A stretch of DNA of 19,069 nucleotides from Chloroflexota bacterium (GTDB lineage: Bacteria > Chloroflexota > Anaerolineae > Anaerolineales > UBA11657), in contig QWRL01000017.1 of NCBI GenBank assembly GCA_003670425.1, positions 2,048 through 21,116 on the forward strand, written 5' to 3'. The notes below the pieces were generated by a model. That model did not search any database and was not told the origin of the DNA. It saw only the letters and a list, made by a program, of their open reading frames with translations. A program made the translations under genes and the position numbers. Below, piece by piece: positions 7,776-14,518 of the stretch. The first letter of the stretch is position 1. Each line of letters begins with the position of its first letter.

Positions 7776-9104
7776 ATGCAGCCGCACATCAACTCGCCAT
7801 TGGCACCCCGCGCCGCGCGCAAAGGCGGCTATGGGTTCCACTACTTTCCGGATGAAGAGCACTACCGCGCCGCAGACTTGGAGCGCTGGCTGCCCGAACT
7901 GCAGGCGCTCGGCGCAAGTTGGCTCACGCTGCGCGCGTCTGCCGCGCGCGCCATCCCCGAGCCGTTCATCAACGGCCTTGTGCAAGCCGGCATCGAGCCC
8001 ATCATTCACATTGCGCACGGCGGCATCGAGCCCTTTGATCTTGAAGAACTCGCCAGCCTTGCACAGGCTTACCGCAATTGGGGCGTCAATTATGTGGTGC
8101 TGTATGACCAGCCCAACCAGCGCGAGCAGTGGCCCGCCGGAACATTTGACCAGCTGGGCCTGATTGAACGCTTCCTGACTTGCTGGCTGCCCGCGGTCAG
8201 CGTGCTGCACGCCAGCGGGCTGGCTGCCATCTTCCCGCCGCTGCGCCAGGGCGGCACCTATTGGGATCTCTCCTTCCTGCGCGCTTCAATCGAAACACTG
8301 ACCGCTTGGGGTCATGCAGATTTGCTGCCGGATTTGATTCTTGGCGCGTATGCATTTGCCGGCCCGCACCCGGCAGATTGGGGACGCGGCGGACAAACCG
8401 CGTGGCCGGCTGCACAACCATATGTCACGCCGCCCGGCTGCGAAGACCAGCTGGGTTTCCGCGCCTTCGAGTGGTACGCGGAGGTAACTGCAGAGTGCCT
8501 CGGCCAGCCGCTGCCAATGCTGGTTTTGGCCGGCGGTGCCCGCCTTGGCGAGCTGGATCCGGCCACGGGCAAGCCGCTGGACGCTGCGTGGCACACCACT
8601 TGCAATGCAAACATTGCACACGCCATGACCAACCGGCACCTGCCCGACTATTTGCTGAACATGAATTTTTGGCTGCTGGCTGCCGACAGCCCGCCCGCAG
8701 CTGCGGCTGCGTGGTTTCCCGCTGCCGGCCAGCCGCTGCCCGTTGTGCAGCAGCTAAGCAAAACTGCGCCCGGCGCCGCACTCACATCCAATGCAGGCAA
8801 ACCCGGCGCTCACAAGCGCCTCTCTCACTACGTACTGCTGCCTACGCTGGAGCATGGGCCGTCCGAATGGCACTGGCGGGCAGCCGGCGGATTTGTACGC
8901 GAGCAGCATGCAGCCTGCGGCTACTCGGCAGAGGATGCGGCCGCTGCGCTCGAGGTCACGGTTGTCGGCTCCGAGCAGGAGATCAGCCGCCAGGTGGAAA
9001 CCGGATTGCGCGGCATTGGCTGCCGCGTGCGGCGCGTGGCGGGCGCAGACTTTGGCCAGCTCACCGCAAACCTGGCTGCCAATGCGCTGCCAATCCCGGC
9101 GTGA
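7776..9104 (+). CDS. TIM-barrel glycoside-hydrolase-like protein, probably catalytically inactive
   Basis: The 442-residue protein looks like a clan GH-A (cellulase-superfamily) barrel. GYGFHYFPDEEHY at the N-terminus is followed by alternating strands and helices such as ASWLTLRA and GIEPIIHIAHG. At the place where these enzymes carry the acid/base motif N-E-P, this protein has YVVLYDQPN (106-114), so the glutamate is Gln112. At the second site, usually T-E-G, it reads LPMLVLAGGARLGE (246-259), with no glutamate in place. Loss of both suggests a sugar-binding or structural role, although this rests on motif reading and not on an alignment. No signal peptide is visible, which is odd for a glycosidase. 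I chose the ATG at 7776, 8 bases after the protease stop, because a longer frame from 7590 lies inside the protease gene. The C-terminal 100 residues form a further unrecognised part. Confidence 0.72.
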   Translation: MQPHINSPLAPRAARKGGYGFHYFPDEEHYRAADLERWLPELQALGASWLTLRASAARAIPEPFINGLVQAGIEPIIHIAHGGIEPFDLEELASLAQAYRNWGVNYVVLYDQPNQREQWPAGTFDQLGLIERFLTCWLPAVSVLHASGLAAIFPPLRQGGTYWDLSFLRASIETLTAWGHADLLPDLILGAYAFAGPHPADWGRGGQTAWPAAQPYVTPPGCEDQLGFRAFEWYAEVTAECLGQPLPMLVLAGGARLGELDPATGKPLDAAWHTTCNANIAHAMTNRHLPDYLLNMNFWLLAADSPPAAAAAWFPAAGQPLPVVQQLSKTAPGAALTSNAGKPGAHKRLSHYVLLPTLEHGPSEWHWRAAGGFVREQHAACGYSAEDAAAALEVTVVGSEQEISRQVETGLRGIGCRVRRVAGADFGQLTANLAANALPIPA

Positions 9105-9109
9105 AATTC

Positions 9110-9124
9110 GAAAATCAAATTTTC
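9110..9124. promoter_or_regulatory. AT-rich palindrome upstream of the FtsZ-family gene
   Basis: GAAAATCAAATTTTC is a perfect 6-base inverted repeat around CAA. It lies in the 51-base gap before the FtsZ-family start, the largest gap in the operon and one of the few AT-rich spots in the window. It could be an operator, an RNA hairpin or part of an internal promoter; no convincing -10/-35 pair was found. Confidence 0.3.
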
Positions 9125-9155
9125 CATTCATCCCACACCACAACGGACTAATCAC

Positions 9156-10409
9156 ATGTCACTGACCTATGGCCTCAACGGAACACCGGCGCGGGCGAAA
9201 ACACCCAAACCAATTTCCATCAAACTAATCGGTGTCGGCGGTGCCGGCTGCAATGCGGTGGACCGGCTGCTGGAGTTTGGCCTCGAAGGCGTCGAGTATC
9301 TGGCGGCGAACACTGATGCGCAGGCGCTGCGGCGCTGCCACGCACCGCACAAAATTTTGCTGGGGCGCCGCACTACGCGCGGCATGGGCACCGGCGGAAA
9401 CGCACGCACGGGCGCCCAAGCCGCACGCGAAAGTTACCCGGAACTAACCGAGGCATTGCTGGGCGCTGATCTGGTGTTCCTGGCGGGCGGCATGGGCGGC
9501 GGCACGGGCAGCGGCGCCATTCCGGTCGTTGCGGAGCTGGTGCGCTCGCTTGACTCGCTTGCACTTGCAATTGTCACCACGCCATTTGGCTGGGAAGGCC
9601 ATCCGCGCCAGCGCGTGGCCACGGCCGGCATTCTGCAGCTGCAGCGCTTCTGCGACACACTGGTGGTGGTGCCCAATGACAAACTGCTGCAGTTTGCAAC
9701 GCCAACGCTTTCGCTGGATGTGGCCTTGCGCGCAGCTGATGATGTACTGCGCCAGGCCGTGCAGGGTCTCACAGAGCTTGTGTCGCGGCCCGGTGTAATC
9801 CAAGTGGACTTTTCCGCCGTGCAGGCGCTGCTCCGGAAACCCGGCGGCGCGCTGCTGACGGTTGGCCACGGCAAAGGCGAAAACAAAGTGGCCGACGCGC
9901 TGCACATGGCGCTGCAGCATCCGCTGCATGATGCCGCTGCGCTGGATCAAGCCACCGGTTTACTGGCGCACTTCTCGGGCGGCGCAGACCTCTCGCTGCA
10001 CGAAATCAATGATGCAATTTCCAAATTGCGCGCCGCTGCGCATCCGCGCACAGAAATGGTGTGGGGCACAAGCACCGATGAGCAGATGTCCGGGCGCGCC
10101 CAGGTGATCCTGATGGCAACGGGTGTGGGCGGGCATTCGCTGCAGGATGTACTGCACGAAGCCCAGCAGTCCGTTCTCAACAGCAGCCTGCCGTACGAGC
10201 CCGCGGCCGCAGAAGAGTACGCACCGCTGCCCGACTTGGCCGATTTGGCGGACAACGAATTCTATGTGCCAGTGCATGCCGCCACACGGCCGGCAGCGCG
10301 GCCGGCTTACACCAGCACCTTCACCAGCTCACAAGTGCCGCACAATCTGGAAACGCCAGCGTACTTGCGGCGCACCGTGCACGCCCGCCAAACAACAAAT
10401 AATCTTTAG
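9156..10409 (+). CDS. FtsZ-family tubulin-like GTPase with degenerate T7 loop
   Basis: The 417-residue protein is a clear FtsZ homologue. It has IKLIGVGGAGCNAVDRL near the start (from about residue 23), the NTDAQAL and RGMGTGGN loops, the tubulin G-box GGMGGGTGSG at 111-120, the VVPNDKLL motif, and an FtsZ C-terminal domain. Near its end HNLETPAYLRR (396-406) matches the conserved FtsZ tail peptide that binds membrane tethers such as FtsA. The catalytic T7 loop, normally NxDFAD, reads QVDFSA: Gln216, Asp218 and Ala221 stand for E. coli Asn207, Asp209 and Asp212. In FtsZ this loop reaches into the neighbouring subunit to trigger GTP hydrolysis, so hydrolysis may be weak or absent. The gene is in an operon with a protease and LCP-like protein and not in a division/wall cluster, so it may be a second FtsZ. 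Whether a canonical FtsZ exists elsewhere cannot be seen here. Confidence 0.93.
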   Translation: MSLTYGLNGTPARAKTPKPISIKLIGVGGAGCNAVDRLLEFGLEGVEYLAANTDAQALRRCHAPHKILLGRRTTRGMGTGGNARTGAQAARESYPELTEALLGADLVFLAGGMGGGTGSGAIPVVAELVRSLDSLALAIVTTPFGWEGHPRQRVATAGILQLQRFCDTLVVVPNDKLLQFATPTLSLDVALRAADDVLRQAVQGLTELVSRPGVIQVDFSAVQALLRKPGGALLTVGHGKGENKVADALHMALQHPLHDAAALDQATGLLAHFSGGADLSLHEINDAISKLRAAAHPRTEMVWGTSTDEQMSGRAQVILMATGVGGHSLQDVLHEAQQSVLNSSLPYEPAAAEEYAPLPDLADLADNEFYVPVHAATRPAARPAYTSTFTSSQVPHNLETPAYLRRTVHARQTTNNL

Positions 10410-10433
10410 CTCATCAGTTGCGGAGACAACCTA

Positions 10434-10694
10434 ATGGCACTCAAAAAAACACAGGTGGACACGATTGCGCAGACGGTGTATCGGCGCTTTCCGGAGCTCG
10501 GCGGCGTGGCACCGCTGGTTCGCAATCAAATGGTGGTGGCCGCCAGCGCAAACGCCAAGTCGCCCGCAGCCGGGCAGTACCTGCTCACATTCTCCGGCAA
10601 AGCGCTCACCGCCAGCGGCAAATCAATGCCACGCGTAGTGCGCGTCACCGCCGACGCCAACGGCCGTGTGCTCAAAATCAGCACATCCCACTAA
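10434..10694 (+). CDS. Small protein resembling the tail domain of the operon's protease
   Basis: An 86-residue soluble protein with a good ribosome site (GGAG, 8 bases before the ATG), 24 bases after the FtsZ-family stop. I do not recognise a named family. It appears related to the last 90 or so residues of the protease encoded at 5152: both begin with a helix plus a (Y/F)-P turn, have a V-N/RNQ-type strand, and end in a matching segment, RVTADANGRVLKISTSH here against RVTVDKSGKITKLAVSR there. The Cys/His cluster of the protease tail is missing, as this protein has no cysteine. A free copy of a protease domain in the same operon could act as a competitor, an adaptor or a subunit; that is inference. 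Confidence 0.75.
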   Translation: MALKKTQVDTIAQTVYRRFPELGGVAPLVRNQMVVAASANAKSPAAGQYLLTFSGKALTASGKSMPRVVRVTADANGRVLKISTSH

Positions 10695-10698
10695 TCCC

Positions 10699-10905
10699 AT
10701 GCTAATCCGCATAAAACTAAACAGCCTGTTTGCAACGGCCACGCGGGACGCGGAAATTCTTGTGCTGCGCGCAATCACGCATGTGGTGCTGAGTCTGCGG
10801 CAGGTAAAGCCGGTCACGCGCCGCGTGCTTGGCTACGGCATGCTGGCATTCAGCGCCGGCACGGCGTTGGGCGCCGCCGTGGCTGTGGCCGCGGCACACA
10901 TCTAA
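10699..10905 (+). CDS. Small single-helix membrane protein of unknown function
   Basis: The 68-residue protein starts at an ATG 4 bases after the previous stop, so it is probably translationally coupled. A basic, mostly helical first part (several Arg/Lys within residues 1-45) is followed by one hydrophobic segment, GYGMLAFSAGTALGAAVAVAAA, at about 45-66, ending almost at the C-terminus. That pattern fits a tail-anchored membrane protein with the basic part in the cytosol. No family is recognised. A frame continuing upstream to 10666 exists but overlaps the preceding gene and has less support. Being between the FtsZ-family and LCP-like genes, it could help hold a cytosolic complex at the membrane (inference). 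Confidence 0.65.
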   Translation: MLIRIKLNSLFATATRDAEILVLRAITHVVLSLRQVKPVTRRVLGYGMLAFSAGTALGAAVAVAAAHI

Positions 10906-10912
10906 CTTCGCA

Positions 10913-11629
10913 ATGACGCAATTTCAAACCCGCTTCTCGCTTGGCTTCGCAGGCATCTGCCTGACGCTTGGAATGTGGACCGGCGTGCGCATCAGCGGCA
11001 ATGCTGATGCACCAGCCGCTGCCGCAAAAGCTGGGTGGAAGCTGGCAGCCTTGCTGCCGGCTGCCAGCGCACCAAAAAATGGCGGCGACAACGCGTGCAT
11101 CTTCTTCATCGGCGAAAACGCGGGCACACCGGCTGCCCGCCTCGATGGCATCTGGCTGTTGAAGGTGGAAGCGGATGCGCACACGGCCGAGCTGTTGGGC
11201 ATATCGCCGCAGCCCGAGCACAGTGCCGCATTTGCGGCTGACCCCGCCACGCTGCCGTTGATGTTGGCGCCGCAGCTCGGCCAGCTGGTGGCGCGCTACG
11301 CCATCGCCGCGCCGGCAGCGCTGGTGCAAATGAGCGACGGGATCGGACCCGCCCGCCTGCAGGGCCAATGGCTGGGCGGAGAAGCGATGCGCAGTTACGT
11401 AAGCGCACCCGCTGCACCCGCGGAGCGTTTGCTGCGCGAAGCCGCGGCGCTGCAGGCCATCATTGCGCACGCAGCTGTGCGCAGTGCCGTCATTGATCCG
11501 CTGGCAGTGATCAGCGTGCTGGGGGCGGACGCATGCGGCCAGCAGGTGCTGCCGGCCATGCTGCAGCAGCTTTGGCCGCTGCCGCCGCAAAACATTCGCG
11601 TGCGCATCATGCCCGTGCTGGCGGGCTAA
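10913..11629 (+). CDS. Membrane-anchored degenerate LCP-like protein
   Basis: A 238-residue protein with an N-terminal membrane helix (about 8-26) and an outward domain. The domain follows the LytR-CpsA-Psr plan in weakened form: CIFFIGENAG for the usual ILLLGxD strand, RLDGIWLLKVEAD (Arg76, Asp78) for R-x-D-T-x-M-L, then LLGISPQ where active LCP proteins have LLSIPRD. The late part, L-G-GEAMRSYVSAP...AERLLREAAALQAI, matches the LCP segment G-x-x-A-L-x-Y-x-R...R-x-R-Q-x-x-x-L. The central Arg-Asp pair and the arginines of the last motif are missing, so transfer of glycopolymers from lipid to wall is unlikely. It starts 7 bases after the previous gene, closes the six-gene operon and converges on an intact LCP gene 9 bases away. 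The family call is inferred from motif spacing. Confidence 0.68.
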   Translation: MTQFQTRFSLGFAGICLTLGMWTGVRISGNADAPAAAAKAGWKLAALLPAASAPKNGGDNACIFFIGENAGTPAARLDGIWLLKVEADAHTAELLGISPQPEHSAAFAADPATLPLMLAPQLGQLVARYAIAAPAALVQMSDGIGPARLQGQWLGGEAMRSYVSAPAAPAERLLREAAALQAIIAHAAVRSAVIDPLAVISVLGADACGQQVLPAMLQQLWPLPPQNIRVRIMPVLAG

Positions 11630-11641
11630 GCGCGCCGCTTA
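11627..11641. repeat. Inverted repeat formed by two convergent stop codons
   Basis: TAAGCG-CGC-CGCTTA: the stop codon of the plus-strand LCP-like gene and that of the minus-strand LCP gene are the two ends of a perfect 6-base stem with a 3-base loop. It is short for a terminator and has no U-run, but it is the only hairpin in the 9-base gap between the genes. Confidence 0.4.
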
Positions 11642-12790
11642 CGGCGCCGCACCAAACAACGCCAAGACCGGCGCCATGCCGGCCGGGTCGCCCACAAGTA
11701 CCTCGGCGCCACCGCGCGTCTTGTAGGCGTGCGTCATCGTGTAATCCATCAGATGCTGTGTGATGCCCGCGCCACCAATGCGCGGCAGCGCACAGCCCAG
11801 CAGCCCGATCTCTTCCAAGGACAAATCTGAGTGCACTGCCGTGAATGCAAACTGCAGCAGCGCGGGCACTGCAAATATCACAGCCGGGCTTAACAGCTTT
11901 TCGCGCGCTGCCATTAAAATCTTTTGCTGGCGGCGCATGCGCCCAAAATCGCTGTCGGCATGCCGCGTGCGCGCATACATTAGCGCCGTGCGCCCGTCGA
12001 GGTGCACATCACCGGCCGGAATTTCCAAAACCATTGTGTTGTCAGGCCCCAGCGGGTACAGCGGGTCGCGCAGTGCCACCTGCATCGTTACATCCAGCCC
12101 GCCCAGCGCGTCAATAATTTTTTCGAACGCCGTGAAGTTCACCACCGCATAACGATCCACCCGCACGCCCAGCGCCTGGCTGACGGTGAACACTTGGAAC
12201 GCCGGGTTGCCGCCCGGGTAACCGTACTTGTCACCCAGCGCATAGCCCAGATTCACACGCCCCTCAACCGGCAAATAGCTGGCATAGCCCGGCACTGTAA
12301 TCCAAAGATCGCGCGCAATTGACAGCAAATGCGCAGCCGGCATCCCAAAATCTATGGCCAGCAGCATGAGCGTATCAGCGCGCCCAAACGTGTTGAAGTC
12401 AGCGGTGCGCCCATCCACACCCATCAGCAGCAAATTCATTTGCCCGGGACCGGAGCAGTTTTCCGGAAACGGCGGCGCCTCCGGCAGAACCGGGGTCGGC
12501 ATTGGCGTCGCCCCCGGCTCCAAAATGAAAAAGCCGGTGGGCAGCGCAGTTGGCTGCGCGGTGGCCGGCAGCACAGTTGCATCGGCTACAACCACACCTG
12601 CAGCAGTTGCCGGCGGGGTGGCACTTGCCTGTACCGCAACCGTTGTTGCGCGCGCCGGCAGCGGCGCACTTCCGGCGCGCCCCAGCCACAGCGCACCGCC
12701 CACGCCAGCCACAACGCCCCAGGCAATCCAAAGGCCCGAACCGGCAAGCCCCGTCCGCCCCCTAAATGAACCCCCCCCAATTAGTTTCAT
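11639..12790 (-). CDS. LytR-CpsA-Psr (LCP) family glycopolymer transferase
   Basis: The 383-residue protein has a membrane helix at about 17-37, an Ala/Pro/Thr-rich extracellular linker (40-110), and an LCP catalytic domain. All key features are present: LLLMGVDGR (120-128), GRADTLMLL with Arg137 and Asp139, LLSIARD with Arg160 and Asp161, the VNLGYALG segment, VNFTAFEKIIDALGGL, and YARTRHADSDFGRMRRQQK (272-290), whose arginines bind the lipid diphosphate. LCP enzymes move wall teichoic acid, capsule or other glycopolymers from a polyprenyl carrier onto peptidoglycan at the outer face of the membrane. A run of eight G at codons 4-7 (12778-12771) is unusual. It starts 44 bases from the divergent GT2 gene. 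TATAGT (12804-12799) lies 8 bases before its ATG, so the transcript may be almost leaderless. Confidence 0.93.
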   Translation of the reverse strand: MKLIGGGSFRGRTGLAGSGLWIAWGVVAGVGGALWLGRAGSAPLPARATTVAVQASATPPATAAGVVVADATVLPATAQPTALPTGFFILEPGATPMPTPVLPEAPPFPENCSGPGQMNLLLMGVDGRTADFNTFGRADTLMLLAIDFGMPAAHLLSIARDLWITVPGYASYLPVEGRVNLGYALGDKYGYPGGNPAFQVFTVSQALGVRVDRYAVVNFTAFEKIIDALGGLDVTMQVALRDPLYPLGPDNTMVLEIPAGDVHLDGRTALMYARTRHADSDFGRMRRQQKILMAAREKLLSPAVIFAVPALLQFAFTAVHSDLSLEEIGLLGCALPRIGGAGITQHLMDYTMTHAYKTRGGAEVLVGDPAGMAPVLALFGAAP

Positions 12791-12798
12791 CGAAACAA

Positions 12799-12806
12799 AC
12801 TATAAT
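12799..12806. promoter_or_regulatory. Overlapping divergent -10 boxes between LCP and GT2 genes
   Basis: ACTATAAT holds a perfect TATAAT on the plus strand (12801-12806), 28 bases before the GT2 start, and TATAGT on the minus strand (12804-12799), 8 bases before the LCP start. No good -35 box is seen on either side. Sharing bases means the two promoters could exclude each other. Confidence 0.4.
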
Positions 12807-12834
12807 TCACGCGCAGCGCAGCACCAGCAACAAA

Positions 12835-13587
12835 ATGAAGTCGGTTGTCATCATCCCCACTTATAACGAGTGCGAAAACATTGCGCGCCTGCTTGCCGAC
12901 TTGCGCAATCTGCCGCACGATTTGAGCGTGATAGTTGTGGATGACAACTCGCCCGACGGCACCGGTGCGATTGCTGCCGAGCGCGCGGCCGTTGACGCGC
13001 AGGTGCAGGTCATTCATCGGCCCGCCAAACTCGGCCTCGGCACGGCGCACGTCGCGGGTTTTACGCAGGCTCTCGCCGCCGGCTTCGACCAAATCCTCAC
13101 CATGGATGCAGACTACTCGCATCATCCGCGCTACATCGGCGGCCTGCTGCAGCTCGGCGCCACGCATGATCTGGTCATCGGCTCGCGCTATGTTGCGGGC
13201 GGGGCGGTGGTGGGCAGCTCGGCGCTGCGGCGCGCACTCAGCCGCGCCGCAAACCGCACGGCGCGCACTGCGCTGCGCCTGCGCGCGGGGGACTGCACCG
13301 CCGGCTTCCGCTGCTACAGCAGCGCTGTGCTGCATGCCATCCAACCCGAAACAATTCGCTCCGAAGGCTATTCCTTTTTAATTGAGCTGCTTTGGCGCGC
13401 GCAGCACAGCGGCTGGCGCATCAGCGAGCTGCCAGTTACATTTGAAGACCGGCGCTTCGGCCAGTCCAAAATTTCTGCGCGTGAAATTTTCAAGGCGCTT
13501 GCCACCGTGGTGAGACTGTACCAAAATCAGGCGGCAGCTGGAAACTACTCTGCGCCTGCCGCACACAGCACCCAAGGATCACACTAA
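12835..13587 (+). CDS. Polyprenyl/dolichol-phosphate sugar synthase (GT2, DPM1-like)
   Basis: The 250-residue family 2 glycosyltransferase opens with MKSVVIIPTYNECENI and has VVDDNSPDGT (34-43) and the nucleotide-sugar/metal motif MDADYSHHP (90-98), IGSRYV (115-120), GDCTAGFRCY (152-161), and ELPVTFEDRRFGQSKIS (198-214). This order is that of dolichyl- or polyprenyl-phosphate mannosyltransferases, which join a sugar from GDP- or UDP-sugar to a polyprenyl phosphate at the cytosolic membrane face. There is no C-terminal membrane domain, so it is the short DPM1-like form. The lipid-linked sugar would suit the GT-C proteins encoded at 16105 and 18427. The longer frame from 12766 was rejected because it runs through the divergent promoter and into the LCP gene; the family's N-terminus begins at 12835. 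The last 20 residues are a low-complexity tail. Confidence 0.92.
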   Translation: MKSVVIIPTYNECENIARLLADLRNLPHDLSVIVVDDNSPDGTGAIAAERAAVDAQVQVIHRPAKLGLGTAHVAGFTQALAAGFDQILTMDADYSHHPRYIGGLLQLGATHDLVIGSRYVAGGAVVGSSALRRALSRAANRTARTALRLRAGDCTAGFRCYSSAVLHAIQPETIRSEGYSFLIELLWRAQHSGWRISELPVTFEDRRFGQSKISAREIFKALATVVRLYQNQAAAGNYSAPAAHSTQGSH

Positions 13588-13591
13588 ACCC

Positions 13592-14458
13592 ATGGAAAAC
13601 ATTGCAGCCCTCGGGGTGATTGGCGGCAGCGGCTTGTACGCAATGGAAGGCCTCTCGGAGGTGCGCGAACACGCGCTTGAAACACCATTTGGCCTGCCAA
13701 GCGATCCGATCATCAGCGGCATGCTGAGCGGGCAGCGCGTGGCGTTTTTAGCGCGCCATGGACGCGGCCATCGCTTTAACCCCAGCGAAGTGAACTACCG
13801 CGCCAACATTTATGCGCTCAAGCTGCTGGGCGTCAAGCGCATTGTGTCCATCAGTGCCTGCGGGTCGCTGCGCGAAGACTACGCGCCCGGGGACATTGTG
13901 ATCCCGGACCAGCTGTACGACAACACCCGCCAGCGCGAGCGCTCATTTTTTGGCGGCGGGCTGGTGGTTCACGCCAGTGTGGCGGACCCGTTTGCGCCGC
14001 AGCTCTCAGCCGCGCTGCACACCGCCGCCAGCGCCACCAGTGCGCACGTGCACCGTGGCGGCAGCTTCATCACCATCGAGGGCCCGCGCTTTAGCACGCG
14101 CGCCGAAAGCGAAGTCTTCCGCAAGTGGGGCATGAGCCTGGTTGGCATGACCACATCGCCCGAGGCATTTCTGGCGCGCGAAGCAGAGATTGCGTACGCC
14201 GTGCTGGCGCACGTTACCGACTACGATGTTTGGCACCAGACTGCCGAGCCGGTCACGGTAGAGATGGTGATCCAAACATTGCTGCGCTGCACCGGCATTG
14301 CGCAGCAAGCCGTGGCCAATCTGGCGAAAGCGCTGCCGGCCAGCGCGCCCAACGAGTGCGCCGGCTGCATGGCCAATTCCATCCTCACGGCACGCGATCA
14401 CATACCGGCTGCAGCCCGCAAGCAGGCTGCGCTGCTGATTGGCACGCACCTGCAGTAA
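13592..14458 (+). CDS. mtnP: S-methyl-5'-thioadenosine phosphorylase
   Basis: The 288-residue protein splits 5'-methylthioadenosine with phosphate into adenine and methylthioribose-1-phosphate, which recovers by-products of polyamine synthesis and radical-SAM reactions. Motifs of the type 2 purine nucleoside phosphorylase family are present: GVIGGSGLY (8-16), RHGRGH (55-60), NYRANI (68-73), SACGSLRE (88-95), PGDIVIPDQ (99-107) and IEGPRFSTRAES (162-173). TDYDVW (209-214) has Asp210 and Asp212, the two aspartates that give adenine preference, and this favours MTAP over guanosine/inosine phosphorylases. The usual N-MTT is G-MTT here (GMTTSPE, 185-191). It starts 4 bases after the GT2 stop, with AAGGA upstream, so the two are probably cotranscribed although their functions are unrelated. 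Confidence 0.93.
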   Translation: MENIAALGVIGGSGLYAMEGLSEVREHALETPFGLPSDPIISGMLSGQRVAFLARHGRGHRFNPSEVNYRANIYALKLLGVKRIVSISACGSLREDYAPGDIVIPDQLYDNTRQRERSFFGGGLVVHASVADPFAPQLSAALHTAASATSAHVHRGGSFITIEGPRFSTRAESEVFRKWGMSLVGMTTSPEAFLAREAEIAYAVLAHVTDYDVWHQTAEPVTVEMVIQTLLRCTGIAQQAVANLAKALPASAPNECAGCMANSILTARDHIPAAARKQAALLIGTHLQ

Positions 14459-14518
14459 GCAGCGCATTGCAAGCCCGCTGCAAAAAACCCTTTCAAATAA
14501 AGCACAGGAGAAATTCCA

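Noticed and set aside
8180..9151. Plus-strand frame of over 300 codons inside the glycosidase-like gene
   Set aside because: Composition typical of an out-of-frame reading (many Arg, Cys, Ala) with no domain; the other frame gives a consistent TIM-barrel protein.
9156..10409. Assignment to the divergent FtsZl-1/FtsZl-2 or TubZ groups
   Set aside because: The protein aligns with classical FtsZ through the C-terminal domain and keeps the tail peptide, which those groups lack; only the T7 loop is unusual.
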